Part shown: in pieces, positions 26,260-35,240 of the stretch | Layout: each line of letters begins with the position of its first letter | Numbering within the stretch: position 1 is the first letter of the stretch | Notes under the pieces: generated by a model | Databases searched by the model: none | What the model was told of the DNA's origin: nothing | Seen by the model: only the letters and a program-made list of their open reading frames with translations | Translations under genes and position numbers: made by a program | Assembly: GCF_000702265.1 (NCBI RefSeq) | Contig: NZ_KL370881.1 | Location: forward strand, 20,684 to 84,683 | DNA: 64,000 nt | Direction: 5' to 3' | From: Butyrivibrio sp. NC2002 | GTDB taxonomy: Bacteria; Bacillota; Clostridia; Lachnospirales; Lachnospiraceae

Positions 26260-27972
26260 ATGAAAAAGCGTTTATGCAATCAGCTCTGGATAGTTTCAGC
26301 ATTGACCATATTGGGGAGTACTCTTTTGATTGCCTGTGGGGCACCATCCGGAAACGCTCTTAGTGAAATGGAGATTCCGTTATATTTTCACTCTGTTGAT
26401 AATGAGGCAAGTATCAAACTCTATTTTGCTGATGAAAGCAAAGAGGTTCCCTACTTTGACATTGATACTGCCGTCTCCCTCATAGAGAGAGTCAATCACG
26501 AGATTATCGAAGATAAAAACTATGCACTGACCACTTCGGTCCAGGGCTCAGTGGTAACAATTACCCGTGAAAACCAGTATCCTATGCAGATAGACTGCGA
26601 TAAAGACACAATTAGTTTTTATGATTTTGATGCTTTTTTCGTTCCATCCTGGACAAGCACGATTATAGATGTACTGCAGCCGGATAGTGCCTTTGAGGGC
26701 CTTATCCTCTCAGAGGAAAACTCCTATAGCCGCTTTGGTTCGGAGGTGGTTTTTGATCTTAAAAAATATGGTATAGACCTGATTGAAGAGAATGGTAAAT
26801 GCTATATTCCCATGCAGACATTAAGTGATATAATGCTGTCTCTTCCGAGTTATGTATGCCTTCTATACAATAACGAAGGAGTATTTGTCTATGAGTATGG
26901 TTCAGAACCCGGCAGGGAGCTTTTGAGGAAGTATTATGAAGCACAGCCCAAGGAGGGCAAAAGCGAGGGACTCGCGGACTATACATATAACGAATTATGT
27001 ATGATGATGGATCATTTTTATGGTTTGAAAGAAAGCCATGGAATTGAGAATTTTGATGAATTCTTTACTGAAACAGCTCTTCGTGACGCATTAAGGAGTA
27101 CTGATCCTGAGATGTCTGCAAGGGCGATGAGAGTTTTGATGGATCTTTACATTGATGACTTACATAGCGGGTATATGCTTAATTCGTGGCGGATTGGCAT
27201 GGATGCGCAAATCGATGGGATGACCGGCAAGTCAATTCAAAACATGAGTGATTCGGCGATGAAGTATTATACCGCCAGGGAAAAGTATTATCCCGACGGG
27301 ATTCCCGGATACGAGGAAGTCGGAAACACAGCATACATCACCTTTGATAGTTTCCAAGCAAAAGATAAGGATGCTGATTATTATAAGGACGCACCTACCG
27401 CTGATACACAAGATACTGTTGGCCTTCTTTTGTATTCATATTCACAGATTACGAGAAAGGGAAGCCCTGTCGAGAATGTAGTTATTGATTTAAGTATGAA
27501 TTCCGGAGGAGACACCGTCACTGCAAGTTTTATGATAAGTCTGTTTCTGGGAGAAGGTTCAGTATGCATCCAGGATACACTGACAGGTGCTTATGCCAAT
27601 GAATGTTTTCGTGCAGATGCCAATCTTGATGGTGTATACGACGAAAAGGACTCGCTCCTAAACTACAATCTGTACTGTATTACCTCATCTATCAGTTTTT
27701 CCTGCGGTAATCTGGTGCCGAGTGTATTAAAATCGTCGGGTCAGGTTACTATTTTAGGACAACAAAGCGGAGGCGGCGCATGCACAGTAATCCCATTTTC
27801 AACAGCAGATGGAACTCTGCTTCAGATGTCCAGCAATCGCCGTCTGAGCTACATGAAAAACGGTTCTGTGTATGACATTGACCAGGGCGTAGAACCGGAC
27901 TATATGATACATCAACCTGAGCACTTCTATGATAGAGAGGCTTTGACTGAGTATATAAATAATCTGTACTGA
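26260..27972 (+). CDS. lipoprotein with S41-type peptidase domain
   Basis: 570 residues. The N-terminal signal ends in LLIACG, a lipobox, so the protein is probably anchored outside the membrane. Residues about 30-220 resemble copper-amine-oxidase-like N-domains; the C-terminal half is an S41 (tail-specific protease-like) fold: VVIDLSMNSGGDT, then SFSCGN with the presumed nucleophilic Ser near residue 481, and GQQSGGGACTV. S41 proteins cleave unfolded or secreted proteins. AGGAGG site present. Followed by two membrane-protease-like genes. Confidence 0.78.
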   Translation: MKKRLCNQLWIVSALTILGSTLLIACGAPSGNALSEMEIPLYFHSVDNEASIKLYFADESKEVPYFDIDTAVSLIERVNHEIIEDKNYALTTSVQGSVVTITRENQYPMQIDCDKDTISFYDFDAFFVPSWTSTIIDVLQPDSAFEGLILSEENSYSRFGSEVVFDLKKYGIDLIEENGKCYIPMQTLSDIMLSLPSYVCLLYNNEGVFVYEYGSEPGRELLRKYYEAQPKEGKSEGLADYTYNELCMMMDHFYGLKESHGIENFDEFFTETALRDALRSTDPEMSARAMRVLMDLYIDDLHSGYMLNSWRIGMDAQIDGMTGKSIQNMSDSAMKYYTAREKYYPDGIPGYEEVGNTAYITFDSFQAKDKDADYYKDAPTADTQDTVGLLLYSYSQITRKGSPVENVVIDLSMNSGGDTVTASFMISLFLGEGSVCIQDTLTGAYANECFRADANLDGVYDEKDSLLNYNLYCITSSISFSCGNLVPSVLKSSGQVTILGQQSGGGACTVIPFSTADGTLLQMSSNRRLSYMKNGSVYDIDQGVEPDYMIHQPEHFYDREALTEYINNLY

Positions 27973-28018
27973 ACGATAAGGACACCTATTTAATGCAAAA
28001 TAAGGAGGAAAATTATTC

Positions 28019-28534
28019 ATGGATGCAAAAACAATTATTATTTCAATTATTGCCGCATTACTTGCCTTTGTTATCTGTGGATTTATCTATCAGCGAATGA
28101 TCAAAAGGGAAGTTCCGGAGCCTATAGGGAAACTACAGGCAATCCTGCCGGTTGTTTTGGGATGTATTTGTGTACCGATTTCCGGCGGTTCCGGGATTGG
28201 GTTATTGACCGTATTAAGAATCATCGGGATAGAGGGTGCAAAAATGCAGGCGCTATCGGCATCTTTCTTTACAGCATTTTTTATGGCTGGTGGCGTGGAG
28301 GAATTGTTTAAGTTTCTTGCAATCATCATTCCAACTGCTTTACATACTCTGTATGATGCCGGAACAATTTTTAACTATACGGTTTTGAAGAATGGCGATT
28401 TTATTGTAGGTGGCATACTTGGCGGAGTAGCAATATTGACAAATATTGTTCTTTTAATCTATGTGCTGGTAAGAGCCAAGAAGAACGCTGAAAAGTTCTC
28501 TGCTCTTTCTGTCTTACCTGAAGACGCGCAGTAA
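28019..28534 (+). CDS. PrsW-like intramembrane protease with internal deletion
   Basis: 171 residues with about five hydrophobic segments; PrsW proteins are usually 220-300. GGVEELFKFLA (residues 91-101) has the EExxK active-site motif and is followed almost at once by PTALHTLYDAGT (105-116), the C-terminal His motif. In intact family members these are separated by several helices, so a segment of roughly 60-120 residues seems lost. AAGGAGG precedes the ATG. Probably inactive or altered; co-transcribed with its neighbours. Confidence 0.6.
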   Translation: MDAKTIIISIIAALLAFVICGFIYQRMIKREVPEPIGKLQAILPVVLGCICVPISGGSGIGLLTVLRIIGIEGAKMQALSASFFTAFFMAGGVEELFKFLAIIIPTALHTLYDAGTIFNYTVLKNGDFIVGGILGGVAILTNIVLLIYVLVRAKKNAEKFSALSVLPEDAQ

Positions 28535-28549
28535 AAGAGGAGAATACCA

Positions 28550-28945
28550 ATGCTTAAAAAGTACATTGAATTCATGAAAAGATCTCCACTGATTACTGCT
28601 GCGCTCTGCATAGTATATGTTGTCGTATGTTTCAAATCAGTGCCGACCCAGACGCATTTTCAGTTTTTCATCGTAAGAACGATGCTATGTGGAGCAGCGT
28701 GTTTTTTCCTGTATCAGATATCGGGAGACAAGACCCTTGCATCCAGCTATAATTCAACAAGTTATGTTTTGAAGTATTCTGTTGGATTTCTGATAGTAGC
28801 CTTTTCACTTGGCACTATTGTGTTGGTTTCAGAAGACTCGGTACAATGTATCGGGTCTTTTTTGTGCGCGAAAGTGGACCTGAGGGACGGGGTTAGTGGT
28901 CCACTTTTGGGCTTAAAGATTAAGGATAAGGCTTGCCTATTTTAA
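28550..28945 (+). pseudogene. truncated membrane protein (possibly CPBP protease N-terminus) fused to repeat
   Basis: 131-residue ORF. Residues 1-92 hold three hydrophobic segments and resemble the start of a CPBP/abortive-infection-type membrane protease, but the EExxxR catalytic motif is absent. From about residue 93 (VSEDSVQCIGSFLCAKV, DLRDGVSGPLLG) the reading frame is the terminator/REP element at 28825-28904, so the true C-terminus was lost by insertion or deletion. Family assignment is tentative. Confidence 0.5.
28825..28904 (+). repeat. terminator plus REP-like element, copy 2
   Basis: Near-identical to 15602-15681: GGTTTCAGAAGACTCGGTAC, hairpin partner CGGGTCTTTTTTGTGCGCG, then TGGACC..GGTCCA ends around GGGACGGGGTTAGTGG. 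Here the outer arms TGGACC and GGTCCA are fully complementary. Confidence 0.85.
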
Positions 28946-28999
28946 TATGACTTTATTAAAATGTAAGAAAGCACCATGGAATAATATTGGATTAACTGA
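28905..28999 (+). repeat. duplicated flank shared with 42137-42232
   Basis: After the REP-like block, both places carry a related segment: CCTATTTTAATATGACTTTA, then AAATGTAAGAAAGCACCATG and a TTAACTGATGAG end. It encodes a short peptide start (MTLLKCKKAPWNN here, MTILKRKKAPWYKN at 42172). Confidence 0.7.
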
Positions 29000-29015
29000 T
29001 GAGAGAAGATAGATT

Positions 29016-30074
29016 ATGGACAAATCATGGTCAGAAAACAATAAAGAAATACAGAAATTACTGACGAAGGAAGCAACCTTTAAAGATGCTATTCAGAAGC
29101 TTTTGGCTTTCCGCGAGGAAATGTTTGAGCAGATTACTCAGATTGTGAGTGGATATCCGGATGAGGCCTTTGCCAAAATGCCCTTTGCGGGTGCGAACGG
29201 ATATCACAGTAAAACCCTTGCCTATTCTATCTGGCATATTTTCAGGATTGAAGATATAGTTGCTCATGAGATGATAGCAGGGGATAGTCAAATCTTTTTT
29301 ACACATGACTTTCATAATCGCATTGGCGCACCTATTATTACTACGGGTAATGAACTTCAGGGAAACGAGATTGCAGAGTTTTCAGAAAAACTGAATATTA
29401 AAGAACTATATCTGTATGTAAAAGCTGTAAAGGCGTCTACGGATCAGATTCTTGGAGATCTGACATACAAGGATTTAAAGCAAAAATTTGGCGGCGATGT
29501 AAAGGAAAAACTTATCCGCAGTAAATGTGTCAGTGAGAATGCCTTTTGGCTGATTGATTACTGGTGCGGAAAGGATATAAAAGGACTGATTCAGATGCCA
29601 TTTAGCCGTCACTGGATCATGCATATCGAAGCCATGCGCCGCATCAAGAATAAACTCTGCAAGATAGCACGAAAGGGTGTTGATCCTGTTGCTTATTGTG
29701 GCTTTTCCTGTAATCATTGTTTCCTTTCAGAGTGGTGCGGATCCTGCAGAACGAAGTACAATGTCTGCTCTTTTGCCACCTGTGCTGAGGACAGAATATG
29801 TCCGAATGTGAAATGCTGTAAGGAAAAAGATTTGGACGGATGTTATGAGTGTGCTGAGCTCGAAAATTGCAATAAAGGGTTCTATATTCCATCAAATGAC
29901 GGAGCAAATGCAGCAAAGGCCCAGGCATTATATATACGGAAATATGGAAAGAAGGCGTTCCTCAAGGTTCATGACAGACTACATGAGAAATATGACTTCC
30001 AAAAGACACAGGAAGTTTTGGGACAGGATTATAAGGAAGGACTGAGAATTCTGGAGGAAAGCTATATGGAATAA
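29016..30074 (+). CDS. DinB-like domain fused to cysteine-rich DUF3795-type domain
   Basis: 352 residues. Residues about 15-215 look like a DinB/YfiT four-helix metal-binding domain (SKTLAYSIWHIFRIEDIVAHE and SRHWIMHIEAMRRIK give the His pattern). Residues 225-300 are cysteine-rich (CGFSCNHCFLSEWCGSC, CSFATCAED, CPNVKCCKE, CYECAELENC), as in DUF3795 proteins. The tail is a short helical segment. The domain order is intact, so both parts are probably functional. A small decayed copy of part of it is at 42233-42262. Confidence 0.7.
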   Translation: MDKSWSENNKEIQKLLTKEATFKDAIQKLLAFREEMFEQITQIVSGYPDEAFAKMPFAGANGYHSKTLAYSIWHIFRIEDIVAHEMIAGDSQIFFTHDFHNRIGAPIITTGNELQGNEIAEFSEKLNIKELYLYVKAVKASTDQILGDLTYKDLKQKFGGDVKEKLIRSKCVSENAFWLIDYWCGKDIKGLIQMPFSRHWIMHIEAMRRIKNKLCKIARKGVDPVAYCGFSCNHCFLSEWCGSCRTKYNVCSFATCAEDRICPNVKCCKEKDLDGCYECAELENCNKGFYIPSNDGANAAKAQALYIRKYGKKAFLKVHDRLHEKYDFQKTQEVLGQDYKEGLRILEESYME

Positions 30075-30149
30075 GGAATGTGGAAAAGGAGTTAAGATAA
30101 TTAACGTTCAGGATAAATGACTGAGGAGATAAAATGACAAAAATATGAC

Positions 30150-30268
30150 TTTTTGCGGGCAAAAGCGGAAATCGCCCGCAAAAATCCTGCCTTCGGCAGG
30201 ACACGCCCCTCGCTTCGCGAGGACCTGGTCCAATACGATTCCCGTTTTTCTGAAGAAAAACAGGAATC
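30150..30268. repeat. cluster of four GC-rich palindromes
   Basis: TTTTTGCGGGC/GCCCGCAAAAA (30150-30184), TCCTGCC-TTC-GGCAGGA (30185-30201), CCTCGC-TTC-GCGAGG (30208-30222) and GATTCC..GTTTTTC/GAAAAAC..GGAATC (30237-30268). The two middle stems have the same three-base TTC loop. The block is much richer in GC than its surroundings and has no gene. Confidence 0.65.
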
Positions 30269-30345
30269 TATACTTTGTTTGGCATGCTGCAAGGAAACTG
30301 CAAAAAAGCTGTTACAAAGAAAAATTAAAGTATTTATTACGATGA

Positions 30346-30453
30346 CAAAATGAGCGAGGCATTAAGTTTTATAAGAAAAATGGATTTGATTTTACTGGCG
30401 ATACAATGATAGAGGACGAATGGATCCCATTAAAGAAAATGTCGATTGAATGA
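30346..30453 (+). pseudogene. GNAT acetyltransferase C-terminal fragment
   Basis: The frame reads QNERGIKFYKKNGFDFTG then DTMIEDEWIPLKKMSIE and stop. The KFYKKNGF block and the D.W.PL.KM end are the usual last segment of GNAT proteins; the acetyl-CoA domain is missing. It lies just after the palindrome cluster, suggesting deletion at that point. The remaining 30454-30622 shows no other gene. Confidence 0.6.
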
Positions 30454-30622
30454 AAACTATGTATTTGTAGGGTAATGCGATATGAAGTAATATTAGAAAA
30501 AGATTATGGAGAAAAAACAATGTACTATGTCGCCGGGGCAGCGGCTGGGCTATCACATAGAAAAAATGATTGACCCTATTTTATTAGGATGTTTTTATTA
30601 TAAAAGAGACAGGAGCAGGTAA

Positions 30623-31504
30623 ATGATATCAGTGCTTATAATCATTGGCAGCATCATAATGGTTGGAAATATAATTGCATATATCAGGTTTATCAGAACC
30701 TCGACCGACGTGATGCTGTCCGGTAAGCGAGGCGAACCGATATGGGAAAAGATAGGCCTTGCACTTCTTGTTTTCTTTCTTTTGGGATATCTGGGAGTTG
30801 CTTTTTGGGGCAAACCGGATCTTCTGATGGCTGGGATATTGTTCTTCGGGGCTATATTTGTATCGCTGGCTTTAGTGCTTTTATACCACCTGGTAGATAC
30901 CCTTAAGGACAGGAGTATTGAGGTTGCCGAGACGTTGATCGGAGTAATAGAGGCTAGGGATTCCAATTTGAACGGACACAGTCGTAACGTACAGATGTTA
31001 TCAATGTGCCTTTATAAACATCTGCCGGCATTCATGAAGGAAGGGATAAGTCCGGTTAGCTTTGAATATGCAGCATTGTTGCATGACGTAGGAAAACTGG
31101 GAGTGCCGGAGTCCATTCTGAACAAACCCGGTAAACTGGACGATGAAGAATGGGATGTAATGAAGCAACACCCGAAGATAGCCATGGATCTGCTTAGGAC
31201 GCTTCCGTCGTTTGATGAGATAAAGGAATGGATCCTGTATCATCACGAAAGGATGGATGGCAAAGGATACTACGGATTACCGGGAGAAGATATACCGATG
31301 GCAGCAAGGATCATAGCTGTCTGTGATACCTATTCTGCTATAACGATGCGTCGATCTTATAAGGATAAGCGGACACATGAAGAAGCTATGGATATAATAA
31401 AAGATGTGTCGGGATCACAGCTTGATCCGGATATAGTAGCTGTTTTTATGACAATACCTAAAGAAGAGTTACAGGCATGTACGCCGGAGACGGTGGATTT
31501 TTAG
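30623..31504 (+). CDS. HD-GYP-type phosphodiesterase with N-terminal membrane segment
   Basis: 293 residues. Three hydrophobic segments lie within residues 1-90, then an HD domain: GHSRNV (118-123), HDVGKLGVP (154-162), and HHERMDGKGYYGLPG (207-221), in which the GYP signature reads GYY. HD-GYP enzymes hydrolyse c-di-GMP at the membrane; the variant third residue leaves activity open. AGGAG precedes the ATG. The REC-GGDEF cyclase lies 2.4 kb away, so both halves of c-di-GMP turnover are in the neighbourhood. Confidence 0.85.
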   Translation: MISVLIIIGSIIMVGNIIAYIRFIRTSTDVMLSGKRGEPIWEKIGLALLVFFLLGYLGVAFWGKPDLLMAGILFFGAIFVSLALVLLYHLVDTLKDRSIEVAETLIGVIEARDSNLNGHSRNVQMLSMCLYKHLPAFMKEGISPVSFEYAALLHDVGKLGVPESILNKPGKLDDEEWDVMKQHPKIAMDLLRTLPSFDEIKEWILYHHERMDGKGYYGLPGEDIPMAARIIAVCDTYSAITMRRSYKDKRTHEEAMDIIKDVSGSQLDPDIVAVFMTIPKEELQACTPETVDF

Positions 31505-31510
31505 ATTATC

Positions 31511-31540
31511 TTCCAGTTTTATAGACAAATCGAGATTTGT
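31511..31540 (+). repeat. TTCCAGT linker element, copy C
   Basis: TTCCAGTTTTATAG then the hairpin ACAAAT-CGAG-ATTTGT (31525-31540), seven bases after the HD-GYP stop. Confidence 0.5.
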
Positions 31541-31560
31541 AAAGGCGCAGGAAACAGATT

Positions 31561-31629
31561 ATGAAAGAGGAGCTGACAAAACTTCTCGGAAACAGAGATG
31601 TGGAGATTGTTATAGAAAAATATGAATAA
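31561..31629 (+). pseudogene. 22-codon ORF before tetR, probable N-terminal remnant
   Basis: ATG AAA GAG GAG ... reads MKEELTKLLGNRDVEIVIEK and ends in YE-stop, overlapping the TetR start codon. It resembles the first residues of a longer protein cut short. It could also act as a leader peptide coupling tetR translation, since no strong ribosome site precedes tetR itself. Confidence 0.3.
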
Positions 31630-32200
31630 GAATGAGAGCAAATATTTTAAATCAGCAGAGAAGATGCATAATGCGTTGATAACACTCCTTGATAGTAAGG
31701 ACTTTGAGTATATTACCATTAAGGAAATATGTGAGACTGCAGGAGTAAACAGATCAACATTCTATCTTCACTATGATAATGTAAATGATCTTCTGCAGGA
31801 AACTGTGGAAGCCGTATATAAAGATTTCTTTGGCCGCTTCGGTGCCGAGAGTGCTGAAAGCATTGATATAGATGATAAAGACGATGAGAAACTGTTTCTT
31901 GTTACCCCGGGATATATGATGCCATATCTGAATTTTGTAGAAGAGAACAGGAAACTCTTTTACCTGATGTATGAAAAGAATGAGATGATGGGCGCCGAAA
32001 AAATCTATGAGACATGGTTTAAGAACATATTTGGGCCCATACTTACAAGGTTCGGAGTTCCGGAAAATGAGCAGCCGCTTATAATGGTCTTTTATCTTAA
32101 GGGTATTATCGGAGTTGTCACTGAGTGGGTACGAGGGGGATGCGCCGAGTCCAAAGACGAAATCATAAGCATTATTCAGAAGTGTATCATCAAGCCATAG
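31622..32200 (+). CDS. TetR/AcrR family regulator
   Basis: 192 residues. Helix-turn-helix at about residues 12-58 (ALITLLDSKDFEYITIKEIC, ETAGVNRSTFYLHYDNVNDL). The C-terminal ligand domain resembles the small TetR_C group of Clostridia. Two matching inverted repeats follow the gene at 32234 and 32277, upstream of the reductase gene, which is the probable target. Confidence 0.88.
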   Translation: MNKNESKYFKSAEKMHNALITLLDSKDFEYITIKEICETAGVNRSTFYLHYDNVNDLLQETVEAVYKDFFGRFGAESAESIDIDDKDDEKLFLVTPGYMMPYLNFVEENRKLFYLMYEKNEMMGAEKIYETWFKNIFGPILTRFGVPENEQPLIMVFYLKGIIGVVTEWVRGGCAESKDEIISIIQKCIIKP

Positions 32201-32233
32201 AGCAGTAAAAATAGTATATCGGACTTACAAATC

Positions 32234-32298
32234 AACACTTTTTACAAAACGTGTCGGGACCTGTGCTCCTTAAATCAACACATTTTGCAAAAAGTGTT
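32234..32298. promoter_or_regulatory. two TetR-type operators upstream of the reductase
   Basis: AACACTTTTTACAAAACGTGT (32234-32254, last base C at 32255 breaks symmetry) and AACACATTTTGCAAAAAGTGTT-like block (32277-32298) share the pattern AACAC N TTTT N CAAAA N GTGT. Centres are 43 bp apart. They lie between tetR and the downstream dehydrogenase gene. Confidence 0.72.
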
Positions 32299-32388
32299 GT
32301 TCTTTTTGCAGGCTCATTTTTCTATAATGACTTCAAGCTCAAAACAGAGAGCAAGAAAACAAATTGAAAATAAGAGAGGAAAAGATAA

Positions 32389-33408
32389 ATGAGCCAAACA
32401 AATAAGATGTATCTGGTAACAGGAGCAGCAGGATTTCTTGGAAGCACAGTCTGCAGAAAGCTTGTTGATAGAAACGAAAAAGTAAGGGCATTTGTCCTTG
32501 AAGGTGATAAGTCAGCCGCATATCTTCCGGAAGAAGTAGAAATAGTATACGGAGATCTTTGTAATAAAGATGACCTGGAGAGATTCTTTGAGACGCCTGA
32601 AGATATAGAGGTAATCGTGCTCCACATAGCAAGCATAGTAACAGTTAATCCCGACTACAGTCAGAAAGTCATGGACGTAAATGTCGGCGGGACAGAAAAT
32701 ATCATAGAGATGTGCAAAGAGCACAATGTTTCAAAGCTCGTTTATTGCTCATCAACAGGAGCAATACCTGAGGAAGAGAAGGGAAGCATAAGAGAATGTG
32801 AGGGTTCGATCCCGCTTGATCCTGAGAGGATCAAAGGTTGCTATTCATTGTCAAAGGCTATGGCAACAAATGTGGTGCTCAAGGCTGCAAAGGAAGGGCT
32901 TAATGCATGTGTGGTTCACCCTTCAGGAATCCTCGGACCTGAGGACTTTGCAATGGGTGAGACCACAAAGACTCTGGTTGATATCATCAATGGTGAGATG
33001 CCCGCCGGAATTGACGGAAGCTTTAATCTGTGTGATGTAAGGGATCTGGCTGACGGACTCATTGGAGCAGCGGATAAGGGAAAAAGCGGAGAGTGCTACA
33101 TTCTTGGGAATGAGCCTGTCAGCTTTAAGGATTTTACAAAGCTTGTTTCAGAGGAGAGCGGATGTAAACAGATGAAGCTTTTTTTACCTATATCAGCAGC
33201 AAACTTCATTGCAAAGATACTTGAGAAAAAAGCCAAAAAGACAGGAGAAAAGCCGCTTATGACAACTTTCTCCGTTTATAATCTTGCAAGGAACAACCGC
33301 TTTGATTCAAGTAAAGCAAGTAAGGAACTTGGTTATACTACAAGATCATACAGAGAGACCATACGTGACGAGATCAGATGGCTCAAAGAAACAGGAAAAA
33401 TAGCATAA
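32389..33408 (+). CDS. NAD(P)-dependent epimerase/dehydratase (extended SDR)
   Basis: 339 residues. The nucleotide-binding TGAAGFLG motif is at residues 11-18, CSSTGA supplies the catalytic Ser, and YSLSKA the Tyr-xxx-Lys pair. The fold is that of dihydroflavonol-reductase-like extended SDRs; the substrate is unknown. GAGAGGAAAAG site present. Likely repressed by the upstream TetR through two operators. Confidence 0.85.
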   Translation: MSQTNKMYLVTGAAGFLGSTVCRKLVDRNEKVRAFVLEGDKSAAYLPEEVEIVYGDLCNKDDLERFFETPEDIEVIVLHIASIVTVNPDYSQKVMDVNVGGTENIIEMCKEHNVSKLVYCSSTGAIPEEEKGSIRECEGSIPLDPERIKGCYSLSKAMATNVVLKAAKEGLNACVVHPSGILGPEDFAMGETTKTLVDIINGEMPAGIDGSFNLCDVRDLADGLIGAADKGKSGECYILGNEPVSFKDFTKLVSEESGCKQMKLFLPISAANFIAKILEKKAKKTGEKPLMTTFSVYNLARNNRFDSSKASKELGYTTRSYRETIRDEIRWLKETGKIA

Positions 33409-33443
33409 TTATTTATAGAAAGAAAAGACAGGAGAACAATGAG

Positions 33444-33800
33444 ATGAACGATTTAGATAAGGTTTATGCGGAGAGTGTAGCAAAGGAATATATGCCCAGG
33501 GAGACAAACAAGGTCAGGCAGCTTAAAAAGCTTGATGAGAGAGCAAAGCTCCCGGCTTTCATTTTGGCAATGACACTGGGAATCATAGGAACTCTGATTT
33601 TTGGCACAGGAATGTGCTTTGGGCTGGGCGTCTTTGGAACAGGAGCAGTTTTCATGATCGTCGGAGTACTGTCGGGACTGGCAGGTGCTGCAATCTGCAT
33701 CATTAACTATCCTTTATACAAGAAGCTTCTGAAAAAGGGCAAGGAAAAATATGCCTTTGAAATTCTGGAACTTGCTAAAGAGATAACAGGAGAAGCATAA
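33444..33800 (+). CDS. small membrane protein, unknown function
   Basis: 118 residues from ATG 33444 (GGAG at 33431); a longer frame from 33378 lies inside the upstream gene. Basic N-terminal helix, then two hydrophobic helices (FILAMTLGIIGTLIFGTGMC, AVFMIVGVLSGLAGAAICII) and a charged tail. Similar proteins occur beside SDR genes in Clostridia under unsupported enzyme names. Function unknown; likely co-expressed with the reductase. Confidence 0.6.
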   Translation: MNDLDKVYAESVAKEYMPRETNKVRQLKKLDERAKLPAFILAMTLGIIGTLIFGTGMCFGLGVFGTGAVFMIVGVLSGLAGAAICIINYPLYKKLLKKGKEKYAFEILELAKEITGEA

Positions 33801-33905
33801 AGACTGAAAATAAGGATGTAGAAACAATACTTAAGAATGGTGACAAGGCTTTGTCTGGAATGTCTTATTTATACAGATCCAAGGGCCTTCGCCCAGATGA
33901 TTTAA

Positions 33906-35240
33906 TCATCTAAAGCGACAGCCCCCTTTATTTAATTCACTCGTTTCATATGTGATCTTGCAAAGAGCACTGATGTCTTTGGATTCCCAGTTCATGGCAA
34001 TCTTCTCCGTGACAATTTCCAAATCAGATGAAACTGCTTTTAGTAGAAGGATCATCACCTGATTGCTTCCATATCTTGTTATAACATCACTTTGTCTTAA
34101 CGACATCTGAACAACTTCAACGAAAGCATTTGCTGCTTCCTCCTGATCCACATCCTTTTTTGTCGGAATAACAGAGTAGAGTATTACATGAATGGTATTG
34201 TGATAGTTGCTCACTACTCTCGACAGAAAATGATATATCTTTTTAAAATCCGATGTAGGAAGATTAAATGCTCCTTTTCCCGGGGATCTTTCAGCCATAA
34301 GAGTCATTGCATATTTAAGCGCAGTCGCCTCATCTGCCTCATCGCGTGATGACGCTTTTTCCTCCCTGTAGACCTTATAGCCATGTTTACCGTTTTGCTT
34401 AACAAAATATAATGCTTTATCTGCTTTTTTACAAAGATTTACAAAATCAGCTCCTTCATCAGGCGCAAATGCACAGCCGATTGACGCCCCAAGAGGAATA
34501 TTCATGTTTTGCCCCATCAGTTCTTTTGCGGAAAGAAGAAGCTGTTCATTTATGTATGCAGCCTTATCGGCTATAACGTCCTCATCAAGGATTGATTTAC
34601 AAAAAACCACAAATTCATCCCCGCCAATTCTTCCCGCAATATCCGTTGCTCTTATGGATGAGCGGATTATTTCCGCAAATCGGATAAGTACTTTATCTCC
34701 CATAGCATGGCCATATATATCGTTGACAGGTTTAAAGCTGTCAAGATCAATCATCATCAAAGCCCCGGGAGTAGTTTTGACCAAGAGGTCTATTTCTTCC
34801 TGAGATGATGCCTTATTGAGAAGGCCGGTCATTGGGTCTGTGGTGGCAGCCTTCTGAAGTCCCTGTATCTGCTCAACATTTTGAAGAATATTAAATACAC
34901 GCTTTAGCAATACATCAGCTCTGAAGGGCTTTCTGATAAAGTCAAGCGCACCGATGGCAAATCCTTTGCTTTCAGTCTCATCGTCTTTATCAGCTGTCAT
35001 AAACATAAACGGGATTTGTTTTCCATATATATCCTGAAGTTTTTTCTGAAGCTCAAATCCGTCAATTTCAGGCATTCTAAGATCAGAAAGAACCAAATTC
35101 GGTCTTTCTGTTTTATATATTTCAATCGCATCCCTTCCATTTGAAGCACAGACTGTGTCATATTCACTGGACAAAATATGCTGTGTCATGCGAAGCGATA
35201 TCTTTTCATCATCGACTATGAGAATTTTGTGTTTTGCCAT
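33906..35240 (-). CDS. response regulator diguanylate cyclase (REC-GGDEF plus C-terminal GGDEF-like domain)
   Basis: 444 residues. REC domain 1-120 with DDE (10-12), phospho-acceptor D53 and K104. GGDEF domain about 135-290 with intact GGDEF (206-210) and the RxxD product-inhibition site R197-D200. Residues 310-440 look like a second, degenerate GGDEF-type fold (FLSRVVSNYHNTIHVILYSV, QSDVITRYGSNQVMILLL) without a catalytic motif. It should make c-di-GMP when phosphorylated. Divergent from the Hpt/permease-kinase operon 163 bases away, a natural phosphodonor pair. Confidence 0.9.
   Translation of the reverse strand: MAKHKILIVDDEKISLRMTQHILSSEYDTVCASNGRDAIEIYKTERPNLVLSDLRMPEIDGFELQKKLQDIYGKQIPFMFMTADKDDETESKGFAIGALDFIRKPFRADVLLKRVFNILQNVEQIQGLQKAATTDPMTGLLNKASSQEEIDLLVKTTPGALMMIDLDSFKPVNDIYGHAMGDKVLIRFAEIIRSSIRATDIAGRIGGDEFVVFCKSILDEDVIADKAAYINEQLLLSAKELMGQNMNIPLGASIGCAFAPDEGADFVNLCKKADKALYFVKQNGKHGYKVYREEKASSRDEADEATALKYAMTLMAERSPGKGAFNLPTSDFKKIYHFLSRVVSNYHNTIHVILYSVIPTKKDVDQEEAANAFVEVVQMSLRQSDVITRYGSNQVMILLLKAVSSDLEIVTEKIAMNWESKDISALCKITYETSELNKGGCRFR

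Noticed and set aside
33804..33913. Small ORF reading TENKDVETILKNGDKALSG to GLRPDDLII
   Set aside because: Looks protein-like but has no ATG, GTG or TTG at a sensible place and overlaps the end of the opposite-strand cyclase gene; too uncertain to list.
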